Source of the DNA: Fragilariopsis cylindrus CCMP1102
Lineage: Eukaryota; Bacillariophyta; Bacillariophyceae; Bacillariales; Bacillariaceae
Assembly (NCBI GenBank): GCA_900095095.1
Contig: FMBT01000469.1
Coordinates: forward strand, 1 to 64,000
Direction: 5' to 3'
Length of the DNA stretch: 64,000 bases
The notes below the pieces were generated by a model. The model did not search any database and was not told the origin of the DNA. It was given only the letters and a program-made list of their open reading frames with translations. Position numbers and translations under genes: made by a program. Positions 12,168 through 24,058 of this stretch are shown piece after piece (the stretch's first letter is position 1; each line of letters begins with the position of its first letter).

Positions 12168-13463
12168 ATGTCTTCCGATGAATCTTCTTCCACCGCCGAT
12201 AATAATGTTAAAAATCTAAAAGATCCATCTGGTTTTTTAAATTTAGATGAATTTGGACGTTCCAAATCATCATCTGCGAATAATGGTGGTGGAGATCCAC
12301 CACCAAGAACAGCGGTAAAAATTATTGGTACAGCACGAGATGATTTAAATGGTTTATTAGGATTTTGTACCTCGTATAATACCGAACGTGAAAGGTATAT
12401 GATTCGTATGTCCAAGGTGGTGGATGTATCTGGTAATTCATCAACTGCAACAACTGCTACAACTGCTACAATTATGGCATTAAAACCAACTAATTTACAA
12501 CAAGCATCAACCATTGAAAAATATCAAGCACACTATCAACAATTATTCACGGATCCAGCAGTACGTCAAAAGGTTCAATATTATTATAATACTATCTCCA
12601 ATAAATATATACCACCATATATGGCAAATTTAGGATGTAAATTAGAATACGTTGTTGGAATACTGTTAGTATTCTGTATGACATTAATTTATTTAGTTGG
12701 CTTTACGAAATCGATGATGGTCATCAGTGCCACAATAATGATTGGATTAATACTACAAGAAGATATCCAACAAAAATCAACTTTACGGACTATAGTCCAA
12801 AATATCCCAGCACGATGTAAAATAGTCATGGAACAACAATTCCCATTCTTGAAACGATTTAATTTCAATGACAATATTGCGATGGGTATTGTTGGTGTAC
12901 TTTTAATACTCACCATCCAATCCATATTTTTTACTAGTACTACTAGTACTACTACTAGTACTACTGCTAAATCGAGTAATAATAATCCAGGAGTAGTTGT
13001 TCCTAGTCGTCCTCAATCAAAACCATTAATAACTTCAATGTATCATCGTGAACAAATGGAAATATATTATCATCTGGGTTTTAAAGATTCGATTGATGGG
13101 AATAAACGTGGACATTCCTTAAGTAAAGAATTACAACGTTTATTAGAAGAAGAGGCAGAGGCATCATTAGCAGTGGAATTAGATGAGGAAGATTTAGAAC
13201 CGATTCATCGTGATATACCCTATTCAGCATCACATGCATCAGCAATGCCTACTAAAACATTCTTGTCTAAATTATTCAGTATTCGTACCATGGGATCGTT
13301 ATTTTATTTTTATCGGACTGCCACATCATTAGGGATTGATCCCTCTACCAATATCTTTAGTTTCGGACAATTAGTAGCGAATGTACAACATTCGATGCCA
13401 TCATGGCAAAAGGGGATGATGGTATTTTCCTTTTATAATTTAATCTCCAATTTATTCTTCTGA
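12168..13463 (+). CDS. Conserved multi-pass membrane protein, unknown function
   Basis: A complete 431-codon single-exon gene starting at ATG 12168. Residues about 50-81 (KIIGTARDDLNG, then GFCTSYNTERERYMIRM) resemble the small 'LNGxxGxVxxYxxERxRYxV' barrel found at the front of many stramenopile proteins. Hydrophobic segments at about 160-180, 184-200 and 238-256 are likely membrane spans, and the C-terminus (from about 417) is also hydrophobic. A Thr/Ser tract separates the third span from an acidic Glu-rich stretch near 330-345 and the conserved-looking FYFYRTATSLGIDPS block. It reads without a frame break. The family has no name that I can supply; an ER or Golgi location is a guess from the lack of a clear cleavable signal. 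Confidence 0.85.
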   Translation: MSSDESSSTADNNVKNLKDPSGFLNLDEFGRSKSSSANNGGGDPPPRTAVKIIGTARDDLNGLLGFCTSYNTERERYMIRMSKVVDVSGNSSTATTATTATIMALKPTNLQQASTIEKYQAHYQQLFTDPAVRQKVQYYYNTISNKYIPPYMANLGCKLEYVVGILLVFCMTLIYLVGFTKSMMVISATIMIGLILQEDIQQKSTLRTIVQNIPARCKIVMEQQFPFLKRFNFNDNIAMGIVGVLLILTIQSIFFTSTTSTTTSTTAKSSNNNPGVVVPSRPQSKPLITSMYHREQMEIYYHLGFKDSIDGNKRGHSLSKELQRLLEEEAEASLAVELDEEDLEPIHRDIPYSASHASAMPTKTFLSKLFSIRTMGSLFYFYRTATSLGIDPSTNIFSFGQLVANVQHSMPSWQKGMMVFSFYNLISNLFF

Positions 13464-15411
13464 ATAAGTGAAATTAAAAATAAATTATTATCGTCATAAT
13501 TAATAATAATGCATAGTAAGCTTTTTATTAGTTATATAGATAATAAAAGAATTGAAGAAAGAAAAATAATTTAAAAGAAGGTATAAATCAAACCAAATCA
13601 AAAATAAAATAAAATTAAATAACGAAACAAGAAGATGAATTAAACAATACAATTCAATACAATGCTACAAAAAGTAGGTGGTGAGAAAAATAGTACAGTA
13701 CGTTGAAAAAAAGATAACAATAAGAAAAGAAAAGATTGATATATAACTTAGATATACAGGAAGTAACAACAATATATATAAATAGCTGTTTCCTTCTCGT
13801 CCCTATAATGAATGTGCGCTTAATTTGACCAGAAAAATTTCACTTTTAGTATGTTGTTATTGTGAATCTATTTTTCTTTGCCAACAGTATTTTACCACTC
13901 ACTGTCACCACCACAATGGAATACCATGCAACTTTGAAATCCGTGCAGCACTGCATGATTTATATGCCAGTACAAATTTTGATAGAGGCTTTTCAATTGC
14001 TTTTGATACTGTAGCAGTAAATGTACTTGAAATTCTTTGACTGTAATCCGAACACATGTTTGTGTCAATAATGGATTGAATCTTTTAAAAATGCACAACA
14101 CGTATCTTCCTCATAATCTGTACATACAGTAAGTTTGTCTTGAAGTTATCTAGCTAAACGTTCCTTCATCTATATAATAAAAATTAGGCATAAGTAGATA
14201 AACAGTGTACATTGAGTGATATGAATGAATTGGGGCATTGTAATGCATACAATATTATTCCTGTACATAAGAAGAGATCAAGATATCCAAAACTCAGGGA
14301 GAAACAGAGGAATAAAATTAAAAAAATGTATTTTTCCAGTTCAAGAGAAGATAAAGACAACTAGCTAAAGATAAAAGATAGCACATCAACCAATCTCATA
14401 GAAGTGTTGACCATACACCCACGATTGAGCTCATGTCATACTTTAGGTCCATAAACTGAACAGTGTGTATTTTTTACACACAGCCACTCACTACACTAAC
14501 ATTGTGGCATACAGAAAGAGTAACTGTAAAGATATACACAAACATCTTTACACACTAGTAGATAGTAATAGTAAGAGGATCAATCTATCCTCTCTCATAG
14601 CATATACGCTTATGTGTGTGTGTCTGTGTGTATTTGGGGGGGGGGGGGTGTAGATACAACCCCTTTGTTGCACGGCATAAGCCAATGTGAGAATAAATAT
14701 AGGGGATGCAACTAGCGTACAAAAAAAACATAATATAGAATTTTGCATCCCGTGAAGCAATAAACACGATATATCGCTTTTTTGTTTCCTTCCGCTCCAA
14801 GTACTCCGTATGCATCAGTTTTAATCTTTTGGCGCGCCTTTTTTCTTTTTCAATTTAACGCTGTGATTTTGCGTGTGTGTTGACCACACTCCTTCAAAAC
14901 AACTACCGGTACTTACTGTACACAGACAAAGCAAAGAGATATTTTACAGTTTAGGCGCGGGTGATTTCATTAACTGGTTCATCCCGATCTCATTCAGTCG
15001 TTGTAGTACCCCTACATTACTAATCAACATCAACATCAATAATTATTAGTTTGATTCGATTCATTCTGTCATCCCATCTTGACATCATCAGAGTGAGTAG
15101 ATTCGATCTATCAAATCGATCGACAAACGACGATACACACAACCTGTACAGCAAAAGCCGCCCAGAGAGAAGAATTCCGTGGTTGGTTGCAATCCAAAAA
15201 TAGAAAAGCTTGTCCAACTCTTCATCGTAGAAACTGTACGACGAACCACGTAGCAAACAGTTTGGCGCGCCATTTTCGCACGGACAATTCAATTAACAAC
15301 ACCATACAAAAGCAACAACAACAAGACAAAGCAACAAAGTAATTTAGAATATAATATAGCTATACAACCTTCAACAGCAACATCAACAACAACAACACAC
15401 GCTAGTACAGT
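13464..15411. other. Intergenic, E2F-like boxes near downstream gene, no gene seen
   Basis: Nothing coding could be supported. It holds a G13 run at 14636-14648 after a TG repeat, and two GGCGCGCC palindromes in E2F-like context at 14828-14838 and 15261-15271, the second about 140 bases before the MYB gene start. Confidence 0.55.
15261..15271 (+). promoter_or_regulatory. E2F-like box TTTGGCGCGCC upstream of MYB gene
   Basis: TTTGGCGC fits the E2F/DP consensus TTTSSCGC, and the core is an 8-bp palindrome. A second TTTTGGCGCGCC lies at 14828-14838. Position about 140 bases before ATG 15412 suits a cell-cycle control site. This is inference from motif and position only. Confidence 0.35.
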
Positions 15412-18400
15412 ATGACGACAGGATCGAAGAAGAAGACGCAGCAGCATAAAAACGGTGGTGGTGATTATCATCATCATCATCGTCTGCTACTGTTGCCGCT
15501 ACTGTTGCTGTGCCTGCCCCCACGACTCCAACAAAAGCCAACAACAGCTAGTGGCATTCACAATAAAGACAGCAATAATAGTAATAGTGATAAAATAATA
15601 GTAAAGGTGGAATGACAATGAAAATGACACCAGAACAAATAATAGAACGTGAGGCAAAGATTAAAGCAGAAGCACGTGCGTATGCATTAAGTGGATCCAC
15701 AAATGAAGGTAGAAATTATAAACGTAAACTACCACAAACTCAATTACAATTTGCTGTGGAACTTCAACATCAAGCCGCACAACAACGTCAACCAACACAA
15801 CAGCAACCAACAGCAACAGCAACATACTATGTCACTTTCTCCACTTCTTACTCCGCCGCTACCGGTAGTAGTAGTAACGGCAGGCAACAATAAGAGACAG
15901 CGGACAACACCTCCACCTCCACCGGCAGCAGCAGCAGCAGCAGCAACAATAACAAGTGCACCGAAAGGTGGTGGTTGGTGGCAGTGGGCAGTGGCGATGG
16001 GTCTCATGTCCTTCCTCCTCCAAAGAAGTCAACTGCTTCTGTGACACAGGTACATACAAAACTACATACTACTACGAAATCTGATAATAATTGCAATTCC
16101 AATTCAAATGATAATATTAATAGTAATAATAATCCAAAAAATTCTAATGATGATTATTATGATCCAGAATATTTGAAAATGATTCAATCTCTTGGAGATT
16201 TAGATGATTTTTCTATATGGGATAAATTAGACAACGTTGAAGATGAAGAATTTCGTCTATCTGATCTTGATGATGATTATGACGATGATGATGGCGACGA
16301 CGACGACGACGACGACGATAACGATGATGATACTTTGGACGAGGATGGTGATGATGACAATGATAACGATGATGATAACGATACCTTTAATGGATTAGTT
16401 ATTCTTGACGATTCAGCTCCGCCTGGTACTTTTCTTGCACCACCACCGGCATCTCCTGCCCCCAATAAGAGACAAAAAATTATTGGTGATTCGTCATCAT
16501 CAACACCGATTGCTGCTGTCAATACCGGAACACCGACTTTGTTATCATCACCACCATTACATTTACCAGGTTGGGATGATTCAAAAGCATATGGTGGAGA
16601 ATTTTATAAGAATCTTGAAGAAGAATTAGGTAGTTTACTTGAAGAAGATTTAGAAGCTGCAGTCCAATCATTATATTTTAATAGTAAAAATGCCGAAGAT
16701 CAAGATGACAACGATGGTATTACAGGTGCAGGTGGTAATGGCAATAATGGCAGTAACAATAATAAAAAGAAAAGAGGTAGAAAATCAACAAAAGCATCAT
16801 CATTAGCGAATGCAGCAGCAGCAGAACAACAACAGCCATTACTGTATGCATCAACTGTTGATAATGCTGGTACTAGTGCGCACACACCTGTAACTGCAGC
16901 AACATTAGCAGCAGAAGCGAAAACTAAACAACTTATGATGGAGGCAGCAGAAAAAGCTGCCACTGCCACTGCTACTGCTACTACTACTGCAGCAAGGAAT
17001 AAGAAATCCACATCATCAGCAATGTCATCAGCAGCTGGTACTGGTGATAATAGAAATAGTAAAGATAATAAAGATAAAGATATACAACCTTTACCAGATA
17101 CACCAATGCGTGATGCAGTGAAACAGAGTAATGATGGTAATGTTATCATAACATATCGACAATCACAACAATTGCGTACATTAATGAATAGACATTATCA
17201 ATTATTAACACAACAGGCTATATTAAGTGTCCGTGCTGCACAGCATCAAAAAACGGGTGGTCGTTCTTCTTCGTCATCGTCATCGTATTTGACGGGTGGA
17301 AATGGTGGCGGTACTACAAGTACAGGTACTACTACTAATAGTGGTAGTACTATTCCTGATAGTCCATTATCTGGATCAACTGCAAATAATGGTGATTTTT
17401 TATGTGGTGAAAATGAAAATGATTTAACTGAAATATTAGATCTAGCAGTTGGTATGTTACAAGATTTAGATGAAAAACGTAAGGATGCAATACGTACACA
17501 AATGCAATTAAGTGTATCATCACACTCACACACAAATACAAATACAAATACGAGTACAATTACTGCAATGAATACACAACCATCAAAAGCATTGCTAACA
17601 ACAACATCATCAACTACTACTACTTCTATGGGGAATAATATTAGTAATAATAATGGGGATATTAATACTACAATGTCAGTAGTAATGGGAACTAACAACA
17701 ACAATGACGATATTGATAGAAAACTGGTCACAGGCGCACGAAGATCATTGCAATTTGATGAAGGTTGTGATGATGATGACGATGATGGTGGTGGTGCTAT
17801 GGTGCGGCGCGTAGAAAAGGAACAAGAAGAAAAAGCTTTATTACCATCGTCGGCAGCTGCAGCTGTATGTACTAGTAGTAGTGTTAATAATGCGAATATT
17901 ATTGTACAAAGTGGACGATTAACACGTGCAGCTTTTAGGAAGAAATTACAAACACAAAATATTGCCGGTTCTGCATTTAAACGTACTGCATTCGATATAC
18001 CAGGATTATTAAAATTGAATGAAACATTTACTAAAATTGATGATTCTGTTAATGTTAATTCATATTATGATTATAATAATCATGGTGACGGTGGTGGCGG
18101 ATCTGTTCGTGGCGGTTCTGTTAGTAGTAGTAATGCTGCTGTTGCTACTGCTGCTGTTGCTACTGTTGTTACATCAACGACTAATATTGGTAAACCATTA
18201 CAACCAGTGAAAGTGAATATATTAGAAGTACAAAGTCATTCAGAAGCATGTAGATTAGTACTTAAGGATGCTGGTGCTAACATTGAGGAACAATTACTAC
18301 CCGGAACAACAGATTTATCAGAAAGCTACTCACAATTGGAAGAACATTTTCCAAATATTGTTGGTAATTTCAAACCGCCATGTACACAAGAACAAGAATT

Positions 18401-21400
18401 ATTTCTTAGAAAGAATCGTAATTTATTTACGTCTGGTGAAGATAATCTTGTAAGTTTAGAAGGAGGGGACGTCATCACCTTTGTTAATCTGTTGTTTTGT
18501 TTATAGATCTGCCTAGAAATATTAGCGTCGCTTGCACAATCATTCTTTCTAAACAAGAATGTCGCTTCTCTATTTCATCATTCGTAATATTTTCGTCTCA
18601 CCCTAATTATGTATTCTATCCGTCCGTCCGCCCGCCCTCCCTCCCTTTTTCTACAATAACGACAATTGCATGACCATCCATCCATCCATCTATCCATCCA
18701 TCCATCCATCCATCATCACAATGACACCAACGACACCAAAGGTATTACGGGGTGTTAATCTTTATGGTGAAAAACAATGGATATTAATAGCAGATCGATA
18801 TTTGCCAGATCGATCAATTAATATAATATCCCAACGATATTCAAAATTATGTGTTATGCTATATAAGGCAAATGGTATATATATTGACAGTAAAGGTAAT
18901 CTATTGGAGCCGCCCAAACACGAATCTGTTGATGATATAGATGAAGATTTGGTGAGAAAACAAAAATTAACATTAGTTGACCCACCTGCAATATTAAATG
19001 TCCATCGATGGTCGATGGAAGAAGATCTAAGTTTGTTGAAAGCTGTACCAATTATGGGACATATGTAAGTTTTGTGTATTTCTATTTTTTCTTCTGTATG
19101 TGGAGATGTTGTGTGGGTGGTTCTTGTTGTAGAATTATAATTGCGGTCCATGTTTTATTCTTTCCTTTGCTAACTTTATGTCTTTCTTCTTTTGTTTCTT
19201 GTTTTCGTTTCTACAGGTGGGCAGAATTAGGTGCAAGATTAATACCACATCGCGATCGTGGTCATTTACGGAAACGGTATCAAGTTTTAGAGAGACGTGT
19301 TAAAGCAACAATAACACGTGGATATAAACAGGCAGCAAAAGTAGCCAACAGAATGCATTGAAAAAACAACCACAAGTACCTACATTGTATAGCACAAGCA
19401 GAACAACGTCAATGACCGGGAATCCTACCAAATCTAGTCGTAGCAAAGTATTAGCAAGAGCAGTAGGACGACCACCGAAATATGGTGTCGGTAACAAGAA
19501 AGTCGCTGGAATTGCAACTGCTGCCGCTGCTAGTCTATCAGCTGCTACAACAGCAAAACTACATTCTTCACCTATCCGTCGAGGTTTACAGACACATAAA
19601 ACATTGGCATCTTCTCCTGTGGCGAACAAATCGTCTCCATCAAAGGTGGTGAGAGCATCTTCAAGTCCGAATAAATCAGGTCGTGGTAAAAAGATTTCAG
19701 CAGCAGCAGCAACAACTGTGTTGCAAAACGCGAATAATGAAGCTATTGTTGTTCCCAAGAAGTCAACGACGACAGCAACAATAAGAGAAAAGAAAAAGAA
19801 GGATGGCGATTTGCATCATCCTCCTCTTATGTCACTTGAAAGTGCTGCTGCATCATTAGCATTTATGAATAAACCCAAAGAAAATGAGAAAGAGAAACAA
19901 CATCATCAATCCAATAGTAGTCTTTTGCAATCGACAGCGGCTGTATTAAAGAATATTCGATTGAAAACATCATCATCACCGAGTAGTCCAGAAGGAGAAG
20001 GAGTAGAAGCAGCGAAAGAAACAGCAACATCAATAAAACCAATAGGAGCGTCGACTAGTAAAGCGAAACGTGCTGTTCTTCATCATGTATCATCAATTCC
20101 AAAATCAACAGTAGAACGATCAGCAACAGCAACAGCTCCGCAGCACCAACAACCGAAAAAAATTCAATCATCATCGATACGCAAAGCAGTAGTAGCTACT
20201 ACTACTAAGTTACCAGCATACCCAGTTGGTGTTGCATCTCCGCAACCATCCATCGGTAATAGTATTCCTATTCCTCCTCAAACCAAGATGAAGACGTATG
20301 CTTTTCCTCTTCGTGCAGGTACCCGTATCACAACAACGAACGGTACCGACAAGGATGCATCATCCCAAGATATCCCCATCAATCCTCCATATGTGTATCA
20401 ATACCCTCATCATCCTCATCCTGACTATCCTCATCCTGACTATCCTCATGGATATTATCATCCAAGATATTACTATCCGTACCCTCAAGAATATCATCAA
20501 CAGCAGCAAGAGAATGACGACACCAATGACAACAACAAGAACAAGAAGGATGTGTACCCTCCTTCCGACGCCACATCCTCCAATAACAACAGAAACGAGA
20601 ACGCGAACCACCATCCCTATCCATATCATCCTTATTATCACCACCATGGATTCCCTCCTCAACATCCGTACCCTCATCAACACCAACATCATCATTCTTC
20701 CGAAATGAAAGCGAGTGCTGATAATGATACTACACCTTCATCAAAAACAACAGCTTCTCAACAACAGCATGGATTTTCTGCAGCAAGCAAACGGTATTAT
20801 GTTGCTGCTGCTGCTGCTGCTGCTGCATCATCGTTATCGTCACCGAAGCCAAATAGTTCTGCACCACAAATGGTTCGTACACCTATAGATAAATCATTAA
20901 TGGCGAGTATACCTAAAATGGTAGGAGAACATCTTGCTAGTAACTATAATAACAATGGTGATGGTGATGCATCACGACTTGCGTACGAGAAACTTATTGA
21001 AGGAGGACCCGCTTGTGAAGATGGCAACAACAATGTCAAGGACGCAGAATGTTCTGAACAAATGTCAAGAGTGAAAAGGATGATGGCAAATGAAGATGAA
21101 AGTGAAGCTGCTGATGCTATTGTTAGTCATTTAGCAAAAAGTCCTGGTCGTCGTCGAAAGACTGATATAGAGGAGAGGGATGAACTATCAAAATTGTCAA
21201 CGACAAGTTTTTACGATCAACATATTCTTGGTCCAGATCCGATATCAAAATTCCCAACTCATTATGATCCACATTCCAACATCACGGGGTTTTCTGTACT
21301 GAACGAAGCATCAATCGAAACAGCAGCAGCGGGTGTTGTTGTGAATGATGATGAAACATCATCGAAGAAGAATTGTGGGGAGTCGTCCGGTTTGAATCTA

Positions 21401-22312
21401 CTAGAACGTGTACTTCACAGCTCCTCAAGCAATGATCTTAAGTTGGCTCGTAGTTCGTACACCACTAATACGAAGACTATAGCAGGAGAAGCAAAACATA
21501 GTACTAACAACAAGACGACAACTAGTATTACTGTTGCCAATCCCGAAACACCAATAAAGAATAAACAACGTCTATCGAGTGGTGGGTTCTTTTCTACTGC
21601 AGGTGGGACACCACTACTTGGTCTTTCTCCTGGATTTCGTTCCTTGGCTAGTAGTTCACTACTTAAGAATGATGGAGGGATCGTATCAACGAATCTTACT
21701 GCACCATTTTCACCGGCTCCAAGTTCATTATTAAAGGGTGAAGGTGTTGGTGCATTAACAAATCTTGGAACAACAACAAATCTTAGTGTACCGTATTCAC
21801 CTGCACCGAGTACGGTACTACGTATCTTTGACGATAAGACAGATGAGAATGGTTTATTCTTCAATAATGATTCAAGAATTTGCGAAGATTCAAATCAATT
21901 AGGGGACTTGGCTGTTGGTGCAAATCTAAATCTAAATAATAGTAATAATGATCAACATCACCAATATCACCCAATACACAACCATGATAACAACAACAAT
22001 AGTAACGTCGGAACTGCCACATCAACGTCATTACTTATTGCACCTGATGAATTTGATGCAATTTCTGGACTAGGTGCATTGTCCAATTCGCCTTTTAAAG
22101 CATCCATGAGTAATAATAATAATAATAATAATACGTCGTCATCGACTTGTCCTATACCTCTTGTAGATAGAGATGGTGATGGTGATGACGGGAGTCATTA
22201 TTATAAGAACAACGACAATAAGCAGAGAAATAAACCAGCAACAAAATCATTCTTTGCTAGAGTTATAGGTGATTCGAAGGAAGCATCTCCACAAAAGAAG
22301 TTACATTTTTGA
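15412..22312 (+). CDS. Large MYB/SANT-domain nuclear protein
   Basis: Likely DNA-binding regulator or chromatin protein of about 2,200 residues. ATG 15412 begins MTTGSKKK; the N-terminal part then passes through successive frames to a long open frame 15975-18449. The acidic, Asn/Ser-rich region leads to a conserved block ending FTSGEDNL at 18449. Intron 18450-18741 (contains a CATC microsatellite), then the first MYB repeat, VLRGVNLYGEKQW...IADRYLPDRSINIISQRYSKL. A second repeat, RWSMEEDLSLLKAVP..., is cut by intron 19065-19216 inside its Met codon and continues WAELGARLIPHRDRGHLRKRYQVLERRVK. After one further frame step near 19340 the tail to 22312 is low complexity, with a Tyr/Pro/His-rich stretch (about 20390-20690), poly-Ala and 'FSPAPSSLLK' repeats. 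Phases of both introns agree. The frame steps are all of the missing-base type. Closest general kin would be multi-repeat MYB proteins; exact orthology unknown. Confidence 0.8.
18673..18716. repeat. (CATC)n microsatellite inside MYB-gene intron
   Basis: About ten CATC units with one CTATC interruption, lying in the first intron of the MYB gene. It can be translated as an ...HPSIHPSI... string, which is why the first exon boundary could be mistaken for coding sequence. Confidence 0.9.
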
Positions 22313-23115
22313 GAATCGATATACTGTAGCATAAATAATATTTGGGAACACTAAACGAAATTGGATGAAAATGATAATAGTAGGTAGTGGAAACCACTGC
22401 GTGATCTCAAAAGTAGACACCATTTTTTCTTTTTTTTGCCTTTACCTAGCTCTAATACATTATAGTACAATTCCTCGCGCGATAAATCGAAAAAGGGATT
22501 GTCCTCGACGCTGTTTTAGCACATGATTTTACACGCGAGTAAAGTTCACGACGGTGCTTTACATCATCTTCCGGTTCCTTGCTTGTAACGCTCTATTAGG
22601 AATCATGGGTAATGATCCGGGAGGTCAAAACAATTGCACGACCCAATTTCTAGGATTACTTGGTCGTGAAAAGAAAGTCCACTAATTCAAACTGTGATCA
22701 ATGCTGGCCCCAAATGGATTTGAAATCGCTGCTGATCTCGGCCGACCAACAGGAAAGTTCCCTTTTCTTCTCTTCCCCCCTTTTACTTCCGTAGTTGAAA
22801 GTATACTACCGCAAAGGGGTCGATAAATAGCATCCCGTTGGCCTCGCAACCGCTTCCATGATGGCGTACGAATGGGATCCTAATTTAAATTGTGCTATCA
22901 CAGAAATATCGTACGTATGAATAGATGTAGAAATAAAATGCAACAATGATAATAGAGAAGAATTAAATTAAATACAACTATTAGAGTACTACTACTACTA
23001 CTACTATTTTGGTCCTGTTCGTGTACGTGTGTGCGGATCTGTATGACGATCGTAGAACGCATGCAAAGGCCACAGCCGCGAGCGGCTGCCGTTTCCTACC
23101 AAACAAAGAGCTTAT
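22313..23115. other. Intergenic between MYB gene and GC-rich gene, nothing recognised
   Basis: Lies between the 3' ends of two convergent genes. Base composition rises gradually toward the GC-rich gene. A (TAC)n run sits near 22986-23006. No RNA gene or coding signature found. Confidence 0.5.
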
Positions 23116-24058
23116 TCACGGCATTCCTCCGCAGTCACCAGGAACCTCCTGTTTGGTTGCTGTTGCTGTTGCCGCTGTTGCTGCTAGTGCTGCTGATGCA
23201 GGGTCCAATGCAGCTGCTTTTGCAGCAGCAGTTGCTTTTGCAGCAGCAGCTGCTTTTGCAGCAGCAATACCTTCTGCTACTGCTACTGGGTTCAACCCTA
23301 ACCCAGCAGCAATTAAGGCATCTTCTTCTGCTGCTTGCTTCGCCTTCCAGGCCTGAAAGCGCTTGCAGAAAATTATGAGGTGCTCCACTGAGACGGAAGT
23401 GCTAGAGAGGCCCTTCGCCTTCATGTAGTTGTCAACATTCTTCTGATACTGCTTGTGCATCGCGCTGTTGGCCGTCTGGTCGATTGTAGACTTCGCTAAA
23501 CCAGGACCCCACCGGCCCATTTCCTTGGGCTGCGCAGTTGTTGGGTCCCATTTCATGAGGACCCGATCGCACACCCAGTTGATAGAGTCGTTGTGTGAGT
23601 CCTCTTGGGTTGCGTACGGGTACACCCAGACCTGGCCAGTGCCCTCCTCGGTCCACATCAACCACGGCTTCTTGTCGTCGCCTTCGATGAGGTCGATGGT
23701 CTTCTCGTTCCTCCAGGACGTCCAATCCATCGGCCAGGCAAAGCCCCCCGTTTTCCACAGTACGACGTATATACCCACGCATAATAGTGCCGCATCCAAA
23801 GGAGCCCCGCTGCCATTGCGACACCACCCCAAAGTACTTCGCCCGCCCCAGCCGCACCTCCTGCGACGACCGCCCTCCACCTCCTGCGCCGATCACGCTT
23901 GCGATGGCGGGACCGGAGGCAGCTTCCGCGCAAAACGGAGCGAGGGCTTCATAACATGACTCTTCGATGAATGTAACACCGTCCGTGTTTACTGATTTTT
24001 CATATTCAAACATCGTCAAAATTTCACCCTCCCAAACAAGAGCCCAAGATGTCGCCAT
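23116..24058 (-). CDS. GC-rich orphan protein with membrane segment and Ala-rich tail
   Basis: Not recognised. ATG at 24058 begins MATSWALVWEGEILTMFEYE. The N-terminal part is followed, through two missing-base-type frame steps around 23750-23890, by a hydrophobic region (GEVLWGGVAMAAGL, then DAALLCVGIYVVLWK) and a long soluble part with several Trp residues (GFAWPMDWTSWRNEK, KPWLMWTEEGTGQVWVYPY, RWGPGLAKSTIDQTANSAM). The last 70 residues are an Ala/Lys-rich repeat (AAAKAAAAAKATAAAKAAAL) ending near CGGMP. Total about 315 residues. The gene is far richer in G+C than both neighbours and has almost none of the Asn/Gln tracts common in this window. That composition suggests recent transfer or an unusual expression class; neither is proved. 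No signal peptide is evident. Confidence 0.65.

Noticed and set aside
22316-22900. Possible tRNA or small RNA in a GC-richer spacer
   Set aside because: I could not find matching acceptor, D- and T-arm pairs in the right spacing.
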